From Ignelater luminosus (taxonomy: Eukaryota > Arthropoda > Insecta > Coleoptera > Elateridae), in assembly GCA_011009095.1 (NCBI GenBank), contig VTPC01006119.1:1-64000 (forward strand): a stretch of 64,000 nucleotides of DNA. The letters run 5' to 3'. This document shows positions 19,861-31,475 of the stretch, in pieces; the stretch's first letter is position 1, and the number at the start of each line of letters is the position of its first letter. The notes under the pieces were generated by a model. It was given only the letters and a program-made list of their open reading frames with translations, had not been told where the DNA came from and did no database searches. The position numbers and the translations under genes were made by a program.

Positions 19861-22800
19861 CTCACTTCACATTTTTAAGTATTTCTGTATCTTGCTTTCT
19901 CATCTGTTAACTTTATGGCGAGTGGAAGACGAGAAAAAAAGGAATGCTTTCCAGACATTGAATTAATTAGTGCCACTCCACACTTTAAGGAAAAATTTGA
20001 TTCAATTTAAAGTTTTTTTTGAGTAAACGGTTTGAAATATTGAAACCTTCAACTACATTTTTTACAACAAGATTTTATTTGATTACTGACAGGATCTTTT
20101 AAAGTTCTACATAATTTAGAATTCATCACTCTACCTTACACATTAAACGTATACGTATCAGGATCATCTAATATCTGAAAGTCATTAGGGCGTTGGTCTT
20201 TATCTAAATACCAGATAATCCATTATAAATGATGTACACCACTTACTCAAATTAACTCCTGTGTATCGGACAATTCATCCTGTAATAGAGCAGGAAGTTT
20301 CGGCCATTCGTTAATGTTATTTACTACTCGAAACCACATGCTCCAGAAATCTTATTACGCAACACATACATTTTCTTTAGATACATTAAAGTATAACCAA
20401 GCAGTTTTCATTTCACTTCTAATTGTTTACTGTTTCAGTTTCCTTCTTTTTTATTTCGTGCCTGATTAATCCCTTGTGGTATTTTCTAAGCCACAAAAAG
20501 GAATCGTATGTACCTTCTCACATTTAAGCGTAACTATAATAACCCTGCGTATGACGTTAACAAATTACTGATATATTTAGTACGTTTCGGACATGACATG
20601 ATTAATCTGTACTGTGTACATTAAAATACATTAAATATTTATTTGCTTGTGTAGTATTCAAGTCAATAAAGTAGAAACGTGCGAACCAGCAACAAAATAA
20701 TTGTCTATTGTTTAAGTTGAGTACTGTAAATCAAAGGAGTATTTACTAGACGTTAATGAAACGTGAGGTTAACTCTGTTAACATTAAACACGCCTCGGTT
20801 GGCTCAATATAACTAATATATAGCTTGCAGTGAAACATGCATTTCGGTTGCCTTTCCTAATAACATGGATATATCTTGAGCGTCTTTAACATTTAATTCA
20901 GTTGAAATAAAGTTCAACATTTCAACTTGAGAAAGAGACTACATAACTTTAATAATTCTCTTCAAGCGGGATTTTTTTTAATAATTAAACTAATTACACT
21001 ACTGCTGTCTATTATGAACTTGCGGGTACTTTAATCAATAAGTCGAAAACTGAAACAAAATTTTATCTTGTAGACAAGTCATTTCAAAGCTAAAAGGACG
21101 ACAAGTTTTAAATAAATAAATTTTTTGTGGTGTGCTAACCTTGCTGTTTCTTCAATTCAAATTTGCTAATAAGGAAAATTATGCTCCTTCACAATGATTA
21201 TCATAAAACTTCCAACGAGAAAACTTGATTTTAAATATTTCAAGACATCCTAGCTATATTCAAAATTAAGTTGTCAGACTGTACTTTTTATTCCTGAACA
21301 ACCTCTGTATTTGTCAGATCAATTAAGATTAGATCAGATTTATAGCTAATAGCTATTTAATTTCACTCGAATACAGATTTAATATTCTTACTTAAAGTTT
21401 GAGCTACCGTTCGCTTGATGAGAAGCAGCAAAATTTCTTCGCTCGATTCTAATTTGACAAGAAAGAATTGAATAGATCAAATCGTGCACGTTCATTGCTG
21501 CTGCTACTGCTGCTGCGGTAGGTTATATTTTATTTTACCATCATGGCGCAATTTCTTTCATCACTTGAAACTCCATATTGCAATCCGTTCCCGGATTTAT
21601 TGCTACTTTCAGACACAGAACGAATCGGACATTTTAACACCGATAAAATCTGAAAAAGGGAATCTCTTTCGTGTCTGGATTAAAGTTGAATCCTTTTAAA
21701 TTTATTAAAACTCCATCAGTTGTCTCTCTCTTTTAAAATGTATTTATCTGTTATATTTTATAAAATTGTATTTTCTTAGCCGGTAAGATAAATATTTTGT
21801 TTGTATACGGAAAGCAAAAGGGAGAATTTTGCGTCGAATATAGTCATTTCCGATGTTGCCTTATCTTTCAGCTATTTTTATCGTAACAGATTGTTATTTA
21901 GACAGAGGAAAAATGTTGAAACCGAAATGTCCGCATCGAACAAAGTGCGCTAATATATTACACGACAGGGAACGTTTTGTTTCTACGACGATATTTTTGT
22001 CGTTCGGACTAGGAAGGAGAGCTCGTAAGCGACTTCTCAAGACAAAGTAGATTGACCTAGAAACAGAGTTCGGATTCTCTTAACTACGAGCCTCTCTTCC
22101 TTATCTCAGCAGGTAAATTAGAAAATTAGCCAAGGCGTGAACTGTTCTAATTACAAAATAATACAGGCAATTAATAGGAATTAAACGTTCTTAGCAGCAG
22201 GTCGGATTCGTAGGAGATGCAATCGACTTAAATCGTAATTAGAGTTCAAAGAGGTTTTGTAATATTGAATGAGGATTATCAGTCACCCTATTTGAATTAC
22301 AAAATACATCTCTGGTATTCTGTCGTAGGAAAGGAAAGGTATGCATATCTTTATATTAAAATTAAAATTTAAAATGAATGATATCTCAAATAAATGCAAA
22401 ATTTTTTTCCTTAGAAAATGTACTCGGCAATAATAAATTTTCGGAATAAATAAGGAAAGTCCTTTCTTGTTATTTATAACTCAAATACAGACTTCTTTTA
22501 AGATTTAGGTTTCATATTTGTATTCATTCCTATCTTGTGCATTAAAAAATATACAAATGTAAACGTGTACACATACAAATATGTAAATTTTTCTGCCTCT
22601 AAAACAACTAAATAAATGTAGAAAAAACAGCTTGAACTCGCTTGCAGATTTTAACATTTCACGTGTTTATCCTAATGAGAATTTATTGTATTCTCTTTGT
22701 TCGTACTGTACTTCACCATCTACTATTTAAATTTTTTATCTTGACAGTAAATATGTATGTTTGGGTAACCTGCAATGGATTCCCAAGAAGCTAATAAGGA

Positions 22801-24089
22801 TCGACTCTGTAAAGAAGAGTGCACTGGAACAGTGCCAAAGACTAAATCGAAAAGAATTTTTGCAACCAATAAGTTTAAACTTTGTTTTACTTATTTAGTT
22901 AATACTTAGCAGTTTAAAAGATCAATGATCTTAAATCAAGTTATTATATCTTGATTTGATTTAATATTAATTAACTACCAAAATTTCAAAACAATTTTAT
23001 TCAAGAAGAACTCTTAAGAACAGTGTTGAAGCAAGCAAAAAAGATTTTTATAAAGTAAACCAAGATAATTTGTCTAGTGTTTGACTAATTTAACCTATAC
23101 GCAAGTAAACACAGCAAATTATCTAAATGTCGTTTTTTATGTTTATAAATAGATAGAGGCCACACCCAAATGGAAATCTCGGCAACGCTTTTGTCACAAA
23201 AACCAAATTTACGTCTTCCAAATCCCTGCTTTTTAAGCTTCTCGTGATTGTTCTCTAATTATTTTTAATAAACACACAAATATGAAATACAATTAGAATT
23301 TGAACTAACTGGCCTTTCGAAATTTAATGGAAAATTAAACAAAACACTAAGGTCTAAAGAACATTTTAACACAAAAACAAAACAGAGCCCAATAAGTATT
23401 TTAGCAAAAGACAATTTTCTATAGAAATAAATTGTTAATTTAGTGAAAAGATTTCAATTTTACAAATTCAGAAAGACTGTACAAAATACTAGAAAATGAC
23501 CAGTCACAAAATGCAATGAGGTGTTGTAATGTCAATGGCTGATCAAAAAGCGCACCAAAAACAAAATAACCATCACTAACCAGGTGCTTTTAACTGCATT
23601 TGGTAATCAGCCAACGAACCTTTTCCTGTAGTAAATGGCAAAGCGAGTCTTAGCAATTTCAGTTTGATCGAACTGTCTCTCAAAACAAACTGCAGTTGAC
23701 GAGCCGGTTATGGGTTTCTCGGGATTTCTGGACTGTTTCCGACTCACTTTTGGTAGACCCACGGAAAATGATTCCTGCATTGGTCTTCTGTTCAACGGAG
23801 TCTAACGTACTCAGCCTGGTTACGGATTTACTTGATAAGACTTCATTTCTATTAATGTCCATTCTCAAGGTCAAGTCTGCGGTTAACGTAAGAATGTAAT
23901 CTGTACAAGGCTGAATAATCTCTTACGATAGGTAAAATTGGTACATATATTGGCTAGTTTTGATACGATACATTGAACGAATTCACCAACATAGGAGTTA
24001 ATGGATTCAGTATCTACAAGTGCTTGAAACGATTATCCGTTAATTACCTGGGTGTATCATACGTTTTGATACAAGGCAGAAAATTATTA
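19861..24089. other. Long AT-rich stretch, no gene recognised
   Basis: No conserved protein motif was seen on either strand. A (TGC)n-like run, 'TGCTGCTGCTACTGCTGCTG', lies at about 21496-21516. A 65-codon plus frame at 21853-22050 and paired frames near 23607-23899 have no recognisable homology. This may be intergenic or intronic. Confidence 0.5.
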
Positions 24090-25130
24090 GTAAGAATAAC
24101 AAAATATAATCATGATTCAAAGTGGACACCGTTGTGGTCTACCATGATTTGGGACACAGAGTGTTTGAGGAATAGAAGCAAAATTCAATCTGAGTTGCTC
24201 TCGGAACTGTTCAACATTGCTAAAGTGTACACAGGCTAGGGAATGATCTAGAGACGTAAACAAGTGGTAGTTAGACAGTGGGTGAATGAGACGTTCCCGA
24301 TACAGCTACTTGATTTTAAAACATTCAACAATTATCATTCAGAGCAGGCACTTGTGGTCTACCTACTTGGGCAAAACATAGGGCATAGAATGTCTCGGTT
24401 TTAGAGACAAAATACAATCTGAGAAGCACTAGAACCTGCTTAACATTGATAAAGTGTACACCAACTAGGAAATAGGAGACGTAAACGGGTGGTCAGAGCT
24501 GTACCGTGGGTGAGTGAAACGTTCCTAGCTTAGCTGGTCAATCTTTTGTTGGATCGCCTTTGAAACATGCGGCCTAGCACTATCTTGCTGAAGGATCACA
24601 CTACGCGGGAAGTGACCAGCTAGTGCGCTCAAAGTTTATGGTTTGACCGTTAGAGACAACGAACAGAAAAACCTTGTTAGCACGCCAATCAGGCTTTGGC
24701 GCCTGTCTCGCTGGTTGTCCGGGGGTAACCCACTGTTTCTTGTTAATACAATTCTTGGACAGGATCCACTGCTCATTACAAGCCACTACCCGACCCAGAA
24801 ACGGGGCTTCCTGTTGATGCCTAGAGCAGTTATTGCGCAGCCATGAGATGATCATTCTTGTTCCTTTGGGTAAGTTTATAGAGCACCCATTTGCAGTAGC
24901 GTACTTCCTGTTCGTGTTTGCGCAGAATTCTGGCGATTTGAATATGTGAACAGTAGAAATCAGCAGCCCAACATGCGGGTACTCAAGGTCACTTCCTGAC
25001 CTCTGTTTGTCTTTGAGCGTTTGCTGCTCTTACCTGAGGTTGCTGTACCATCACTTTAACAGCCACATGAGAAACAACCTCTAGGCCTGGTACTTGATTA
25101 AGATACGGAATTCGTCTTTTGAAACGTTCG
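24090..25130 (-). pseudogene. Mariner-family transposase pseudogene with duplicated C-terminus
   Basis: Minus-strand Tc1/mariner DDE transposase remains. The helix-turn-helix end and linker appear near 24860-24960 ('WVLYKLTQRNKNDHL', usually W-V-P-H-E-L-T-E-x-N). The 84-codon frame at 24601-24855 gives 'RHQQEAPFLGRVVACNEQWI' and 'KQWVTPGQPARQAPKPDWRA'. The first catalytic site reads C-N-E where the family has C-D-E or G-D-E, so Asp is lost to Asn. The second is kept: 'VILQQDSARPHVSKAIQQK' (about 24535-24595). The third lies in a tandemly duplicated C-terminal segment; the lower copy reads 'HPLSNYHLFTSLDHSL', with Asn for Asp. The D(34)D spacing points to mariner proper. Terminal inverted repeats were not identified. 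Dead copy. Confidence 0.8.
24134..24536. repeat. Diverged tandem duplication, period about 220 bp
   Basis: Two units, about 24134-24308 and 24354-24536. Both open with 'GTGGTCTACC' and share 'CAATCTGAG', 'AAAGTGTACAC', 'AGACGTAAAC' and 'GTGGGTGA'. Both encode (minus strand) the mariner C-terminal domain, so the duplication arose inside the transposon copy. Confidence 0.85.
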
Positions 25131-25329
25131 TTCTTACATTAAAAAGAAATCACAACAAAAATTCATGAATGCCATATCAAATGAAAGAACACTAAATGTT
25201 CTATCACGTGATATCAGAATTAGGTCAAAATATGGCTTGGTGTTCGAGATACGAATTTCTGAAGAATAGCTAAAAACGAGTATCTAAACTTATGTTACAT
25301 CAGGAATGAAAATAGGGCTATCAACGATT
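25131..25329. other. Probable upstream part of the mariner copy
   Basis: No coding motif. It lies on the 5' side of the minus-strand mariner remains; terminal repeats were sought by eye and not found. Confidence 0.3.
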
Positions 25330-26090
25330 GACAATCAATTGTTGACAGCACAAGTCCCCGACTGTCTGGAGCAGTTGTAGTTTTGAGATGGACCTACAGG
25401 AAGTGGCAACCGGGGCCATACTCTTGGTAGATCTCGAATCTTATGGCTGTTATTTGAACGCGATGATGAATTTTCATCGGCGGTATTAGGATCGTTTGGT
25501 GCAACGGACAAGATTGACATCTTATAGTCGTATGCGCCTAAAGGGATCTTCCAGCTCTCTCTTCATATCTTAAAACTCTTTAATTCGATTCAACTTGGTT
25601 AGTAGACTTTTTCTAGAAATAAACTGACGGGATTTGGGTTAAGAGTTGCTGTTTGCAACGCAGTGACACTGTCGTATAGCATCTGTTGCCTGCGGCTACG
25701 TTCTTCTTCTAACTTAGAAGTGCTTGAACTCTGCCTTGAAATTACTCCAGATTTGCCAATTATTTCTGTTGTGACGGTACTATGGTAGGGTTTTTCCACA
25801 TTTTCAGAATTGTTATTAGGTCTGTTTTTCCATCGAAACATATATTTTCCACGCGTGTGAACGAAACAGAGCCAAGTTACTGGTTACTGATTGCGTTGGA
25901 TGTCCTGAGACAGACAACTATTGCACGAATGGCAATTGTTGAACGGACTGTAGTCGATGTATTGACGGCAGGTGGTAATTCTAAGGTTAGCAAGTATTGG
26001 GCGACCGTAAACTTTCTACTATCGTTCCTACTCCTTTTCCATTTGGTAGAAAACTGCCCGGAGAAAAAAGCTCAATTACACTCTTACTAA
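25330..26090 (-). other. Coding-like block, not identified
   Basis: Less AT-rich than its neighbours, with consecutive polar open frames on the minus strand: 25599-25841 (contains 'SGVISRQSSSTSKLEEERSR') and 25335-25520 (contains 'SVAPNDPNTADENSSSRSNN' and 'RLPLPVGPSQNYN'). Upstream, around 25900-26050, another frame reads 'FTVAQYLLTLELPPAV'. The pieces could be one decayed gene, for example a transposon ORF1 or gag-like protein, but no domain is recognised. A plus-strand frame at 25782-26090 overlaps it and is judged the less likely. Confidence 0.25.
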
Positions 26091-27959
26091 CCACTGATTA
26101 TGGTGAAGTGTGGCAGACAGAAAAGACATAACGTTTTTGAAATCTGCTCTTACTCAAAACCAGGAAATTCCTGAAAAAAAGATTCTTAAGACAAAATTGA
26201 GAAAATTGAAGTTTCCTTTATAAAGCTTTTAAAATGACCGAAAACCTATTTTTGATTCTAAGTTTGCAATAAAGTCTTTCTTTTTAAATATTAAGAGTTT
26301 CACTAAATGATTAATAAAACTCCGTTTCTGCCAACTCTGTGGTGCAAAATCCGATAAATGCAAATTTAAATTCAGAATTAGCGCTGGGTATAAATTCAAG
26401 AATGTGCGAGATCTCTTAGTATTTCTTGGTAATAGCCATAGCTATGACGTTTGCTTTTATCGAGTTTTGCATCAACAAGCCTCAAATGGAATGACACGTG
26501 AAAAACCGAGCCAAACATGACTTTAAGAGAGGAAAGATGCAGTTGCTCAAGTTGATTCCAGCGGGAGCACAAGATTTGAAAGCGCAAGTTTTGTCAATTG
26601 CGGTTGGGATTTTTTGTATCCCATCCTCTCGTAAATCAAGAGTTTGCTCATACACGTTTTTTGACATTATTAAGGCTTTTTAAATAAAATACGAGTGTTC
26701 TTTTTTAAATCGGTTGCACACATTTCTAATAATAGTCTTGATGACTTTTGCTCCTGTCCTGTTCCATGAATTCTCTGCAGAGATATTTTTACAGACGTCT
26801 GCCTTTTTAGTCTTCATCCTTTTTGGTAACGGTTCTGGCATATTTAAGTCTTAATTGATCATTATCAACATTTTCTTCATTTTCCCAGCCGTCCGGTACT
26901 TGTTCGTTTTTTTCATTTTTAGAATTATGCACTGATATTTTCATTATTCTCAGCAGCAATAGTTGTTATAATTAATAGAATTTTTTTGCTGTTAGATACA
27001 TGGTGCGTTTGCATTATAAAGAATTGAATTAATCTTAAGTCATTTCAGCAGAAGAAATGTACAAAAGCAAACGATAAACGAGCAGTTGATGCTATTAGTA
27101 AAATTATTATCTCGAATATTTAGCAAGTAGCTTTAGAATAACTTCGGTCTTCTTTTCGTTCAGAACAATAAACAAAAATTAGTTGAGTTTTGTGTTAAAT
27201 CTTGACTGAATCAGAACGTGATTTACCTTGTCAGAATAAAATAAGACACCAATGCCTAAATATTTGATGCAGAATATCACAATATTTATTTCTCAGGAAT
27301 CTAATAAGGGAAATTTAATAAAGTTCGGCAAAGTTGGATCTCACAGCAGCTCAAACAAAACGATTTGTTATCAATTTAAAACAGAAAATGATCAGCTATT
27401 TCATCAAATAACTAAAATCTTGAAATCTATTCGACAAAATTATTAAAAGAAAGACACCAGACTAGCTAATGCAGCAATGATGACAACTGCCACCAAAAGC
27501 ACTTTGAAAAAGCGACTTTGTATAGTTTAAATGGGACACTTAAGAAAAGAAAGAGATCAGGAAGAAATTTTTCGTATCGATGTACAAGATAAAAGAAAAA
27601 TTAAAGAAATTCGTTTTTCCATAACATAACGCAAGTCCACACTCGTTTAACTCACAACAAGTATTTTTAAACACATTGCAGATACTCAAAAAAGTCACTT
27701 GAACGACGCCCAAGCCTTACAATCTCAGGTAATTACTGAGTTCTTTATTTCTCCTGAGTGTGCACACATACGACGTTTAGACCGTTCCGACAAATGAATT
27801 GCGTTATCTGATTTTAAGCTACATAAGATCAATTGATGAGTTGATATTGAAAGCCAAGCAGAGCGGACGTGTGTATGCGGCGGTGATGTCGGCGATAAGA
27901 AACTCAAATTCAGATCTTATCACGAAGGTCAAAGTCACGTGAATAGTGCGATTATTAGA
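26091..27959. other. AT-rich stretch, no gene recognised
   Basis: Overlapping short frames at 26396-26683 on both strands show no known motif. The remainder is AT-rich, with scattered stops. Confidence 0.5.
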
Positions 27960-30900
27960 TACTGATTTATTAAATTAAAGATTTAGTTTAAAATTAACAT
28001 AAAATAAAGTGGCATACAATAACAGTGATATAAATTAAGTGTGATAAAAGAAAGTGTAGAGATTTGGTTGTTTAGATAATTTGATAAGCGACGCAGATCA
28101 GTAGTAGGGAACGGAATGAAGAAAAAAAGTGTACGTACGATTCGGAAACAGGAGGCGAGTACAGCGATGAAACGAAAAGAAAAAGGGAAAAAGACCGTAC
28201 GAATTTACCGGATGAATTGAGAAGAAGCAAGTTAACAAAAAGAACCCCCAAAAATGGGCAGGATAGTGACAGAGAAAATGAAATGGTGAGCATGATGAAG
28301 AAAATAATGTCACGGAACGATGAATTGCTGAAAGAAATGAAATTGATGAGAGAGGAACAAAAAAAGTACAGTGATCAAATTAAAAGCCTAAAAGAAGAAA
28401 ACAAAATCATGAGCAAAGAAATCTCGAGATTAAATGAAAAAGTTGAGTACTTAGAGAAGGGCAGAAAAAAGAATTTAATAGTGACAGGTCTCGATATAAA
28501 TGAAAAATATCGCAGCGCACTGAAACGTAATGGACGGTTTTATAGAGAGATGTATGCAAATTAAAATTAAACTCAGGAATGCCGAGAGAATTGGTAAACA
28601 AAAGTTTATTATTAAGGTTGAAAATATGAAGCAGAAAATTGAAATATTAAAAAATTAGAGCAAATTAAGAAACTATGAACAAAAAATTTATATTGATACA
28701 AATTTAACAAAAGAAGAGAAGGAAACTCAAAGGACTTATAGCAAAGAAAACAAAAGACGATAGGTTGATGGGAAAATCAGCTAAAATAGGTTTTAAGAAA
28801 CTAATTAACGATGGAAAAAAAATACAGATGGAACGATAGTGAACAGGGCATTTTTAGTGTAGAGGCTAGAAGCTCCGAAACAAAACACTAATAGAGTATA
28901 ACACGAGGACGGATACTTAAATGACAAGGTAAAGGAATCATTTGGAAATTAGGAATGTGGAACGCGGGCAAGAAACAGGAATTATTAGAGGAGTTTGAGA
29001 AATCTAAAGTAGAACTAGTACGTACTATTGTCGGAAACTAAAGTGAAAAGCTTTAAAATAATGGAAGGGGGCATGGATTTTGGTATAGTGGGGGCAAGCA
29101 GGTGTGGAGAGTTTGATTCCTAAAGACTACCTAAGAGAAGTAAAAGACTGGGAGTTGATAAATGACAGAGGAATGAGTAAAGAATTGGAATCAAACAATA
29201 AAGAAAAAAAGGTGCACAATAATCACAATCTACGCACACAATGAATGAAATAATTCAGAGGTAAAGGAGAAATTTTGGACAAACCTTCAAGAGTTGGTAG
29301 AAAGAAAACAGGACACCCTAATAATAGTAGAGGGGGAATTGTAACGGCAGAATTGGCAATGATCAAAAACGTAGTGAAAATGTTTTGGCAGATTCGGTGA
29401 GCAAGCTTTGAACTGAAATGGACGGTCAATTATAGACTATTGCATGGTGAATGATCTATTTGTAGCGAACATTTTTTTTGAACATCTAGACATCACAATC
29501 ACACAAGAATGGTAGAAAGTAAAAAAGACAAATCTGTGACTGATCTGCTATTGATGGAGAAACAGCACAGAAATAAAATAAAAAAGAACCAAAAGGCAAT
29601 TAGGAGTCATTACTACTTTATTGGGGTAAAATTGAAAAGAGGTGGATTGAAAGCTAAAAGAGAAGCACATTTAAGCATCTGACCTTATAGACTAACTGAT
29701 AAGGACAAGCAAAAGCAATATCGAAAAGAAGCAGAAAAAGACATGAGAAATTACGAAGCAGATTTAAGATCAGAAAACCTAGAAAGAATGTGGAAAGACA
29801 CATCGCACCACAGCGGTGGTGCAATGAAGTAAAACAAGAAATCAAACTGAAGAAGAAAGCTTGGCAAAGATATTTAGTAACAAAAGAACAGACGGATTAC
29901 AAAATATATAAAGACCAGAGAAAGAACGTAAAAGATATTGTAAAAAAAATGTAAGGCGAAATCTTGGGAAAGATTTGGAGAAAGTCTAGAAAGAGTAAGT
30001 AAAGGAAATGGAACACAATTGTATAGTTTAAGATATGGAAAAACACAGAACGTGGACTGGGTAAAAGATAAAAATGAAGTTACTAAAAAATAAAGAAATT
30101 AAAGAGATATGAAATAACTATTTTTGTGAAATATTAGAGGGCAAAAGATCTGCTGAAAACTGCACGCAAGAAAGCATAGAAGGCGGAATGGAAATAGAAG
30201 ATAAAAATGAGACAGAAATTACAGAAAGTGAAGTTATAGAAGCGTTAATGTCCTTAGAAATTGGTAAAGCTGCAGGAGTTGACGGGATAAAATCGGAAAT
30301 GTTAAGGTACATGGAAGAAGAGAAGGAAGTAGTTTTTTTAGAAATATTTAAAATAAAATTTTGAGCACCAAGACAATACAAAAGAATGGGAAATAGCAGC
30401 TATTATACCAGTACATAAGAAGGGCGACAAAATGACGTGTGCAAACTATAGAGGAATCTTCCTACGAAGTGTTGCAGATAAAGTATATGAAAGAATGTTG
30501 GAGAAAAGGCTTAGGAAGCTTATCGAGAGGATGTCCTCAAGCAATATTTAGAAGGGGTAAAAGTACAAGTGAATGGATATTTACAATGAGGCAGGCAATC
30601 TGTACCATATTAAGAAAAAAAAAATACCGCCAGAACTGATAAACGCAATACAAAATATTTACCATAAAACTAGATATATGACAAGGACAAAAAAGGGACT
30701 CAGAAGAATTTGAAACAGAAAAGATAGTTAGACAAGGCAGCATGTTGAGTCCTTTCGTATTTATGGTAGTGATGAATGAAATAACCAAAGCGGTGAAACA
30801 TCAAATCAAAGGAGTGGTTTTAGTGTACAGAAGGTTAAAGCCAGTAATCTTAAAAGAGATGATATATGCGGATGATCTAATTACCTAGGCACCTACTAGG

Positions 30901-31475
30901 AAAGAGTTAACAAAAAATATTTAACTCTGGAAAGATGAACTTAAGAAATAAGATATGAATATAAAAATAAAGAAAACCGAATGGCGCAAAAGGAGCAGAA
31001 GAGGAAATAAGAATTGAAAACTATCGATTCCAAGATGTCAACAAAACTGAAAACTTACAGCGAAGTTTTTGAGCCGATATTATTGTATAGGACGAAAACT
31101 TGGTATCTAACGCATATACGTAGAAGAACGCTTCGAGTATTAGGAATGACAAACATGGATAAAATGAAGAACATAACAATAAAAGAGCTCTTAGAAACGA
31201 AAATTGAAAGAAGACAGCTCTAATGGTGGGGACCTATCATACGAATTCCAGGTAAAAGTATCACAAAGTAAATAAATGCGGAAGAGAAAGACCGCGGAAA
31301 AGAAAAGAAAAATGGGACAAAGAGTTGGCTAAAGTGATAGAAAGTGCGGGTAGTGACTGGAAGAGTGCGTCAAGTGCAGCAAAAGACAGAAAAAAGTGGA
31401 AGGAGTTTATAAAGAAGATTACAAGCTCAACTCTAAAACCATCTACACCAAAAGGTAGAAGAGGGACCGGATAAA
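27960..31475 (+). mobile_element. Long LINE copy: ORF1-like coiled coil, endonuclease, RT
   Basis: Plus-strand non-LTR retrotransposon, the longest LINE here (about 3.5 kb). ORF1-like protein at 28217-28564. Endonuclease: 'KLGMWNAGKKQELLEEFEKS' (about 28948-29007), then 'SETKVKSFKIM' and, near 29280-29345, the degraded block before the usual 'GDFNGRIG'. RT: 'EALMSLEIGKAAGVDGIKSE' (about 30240-30300), 'IPVHKKGDKMTCANYRGIFL' (about 30405-30465), 'IVRQGSMLSPFVF' (about 30725-30765), then Y-A-D-D intact at 30865-30876 in 'EMIYADDLIT'. The C-terminus has 'RRTLRVLGMTNMDKMKN' and 'AAKDRKKWKEFIKKI'-like sequence near 31380-31420, and ends in an A-rich stretch. Many stops; not active. The clade is uncertain. 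Confidence 0.8.
28217..28564 (+). CDS. LINE ORF1-like coiled-coil protein, truncated
   Basis: A 115-codon open frame, very rich in Lys and Glu. Residues about 20-80 form a likely coiled coil ('MSRNDELLKEMKLMREEQKK'), followed by 'YLEKGRKKNLIVTGLDI'. This layout (coiled coil, then a basic K/R-K-N-L-I-V/I-x-G motif) is that of the RNA-binding ORF1 proteins of L1-like and related LINEs. The frame ends shortly after the motif, so the RNA-binding part is cut off. It sits directly upstream of the endonuclease on the same strand. The real start may lie upstream of the ATG-initiated frame, since related sequence continues to about 28150. Confidence 0.6.
   Translation: MRRSKLTKRTPKNGQDSDRENEMVSMMKKIMSRNDELLKEMKLMREEQKKYSDQIKSLKEENKIMSKEISRLNEKVEYLEKGRKKNLIVTGLDINEKYRSALKRNGRFYREMYAN

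Noticed and set aside
30118..30381. 87-codon minus-strand frame
   Set aside because: Antisense to clear plus-strand RT motif 'EALMSLEIGKAAGVDGIKSE'.
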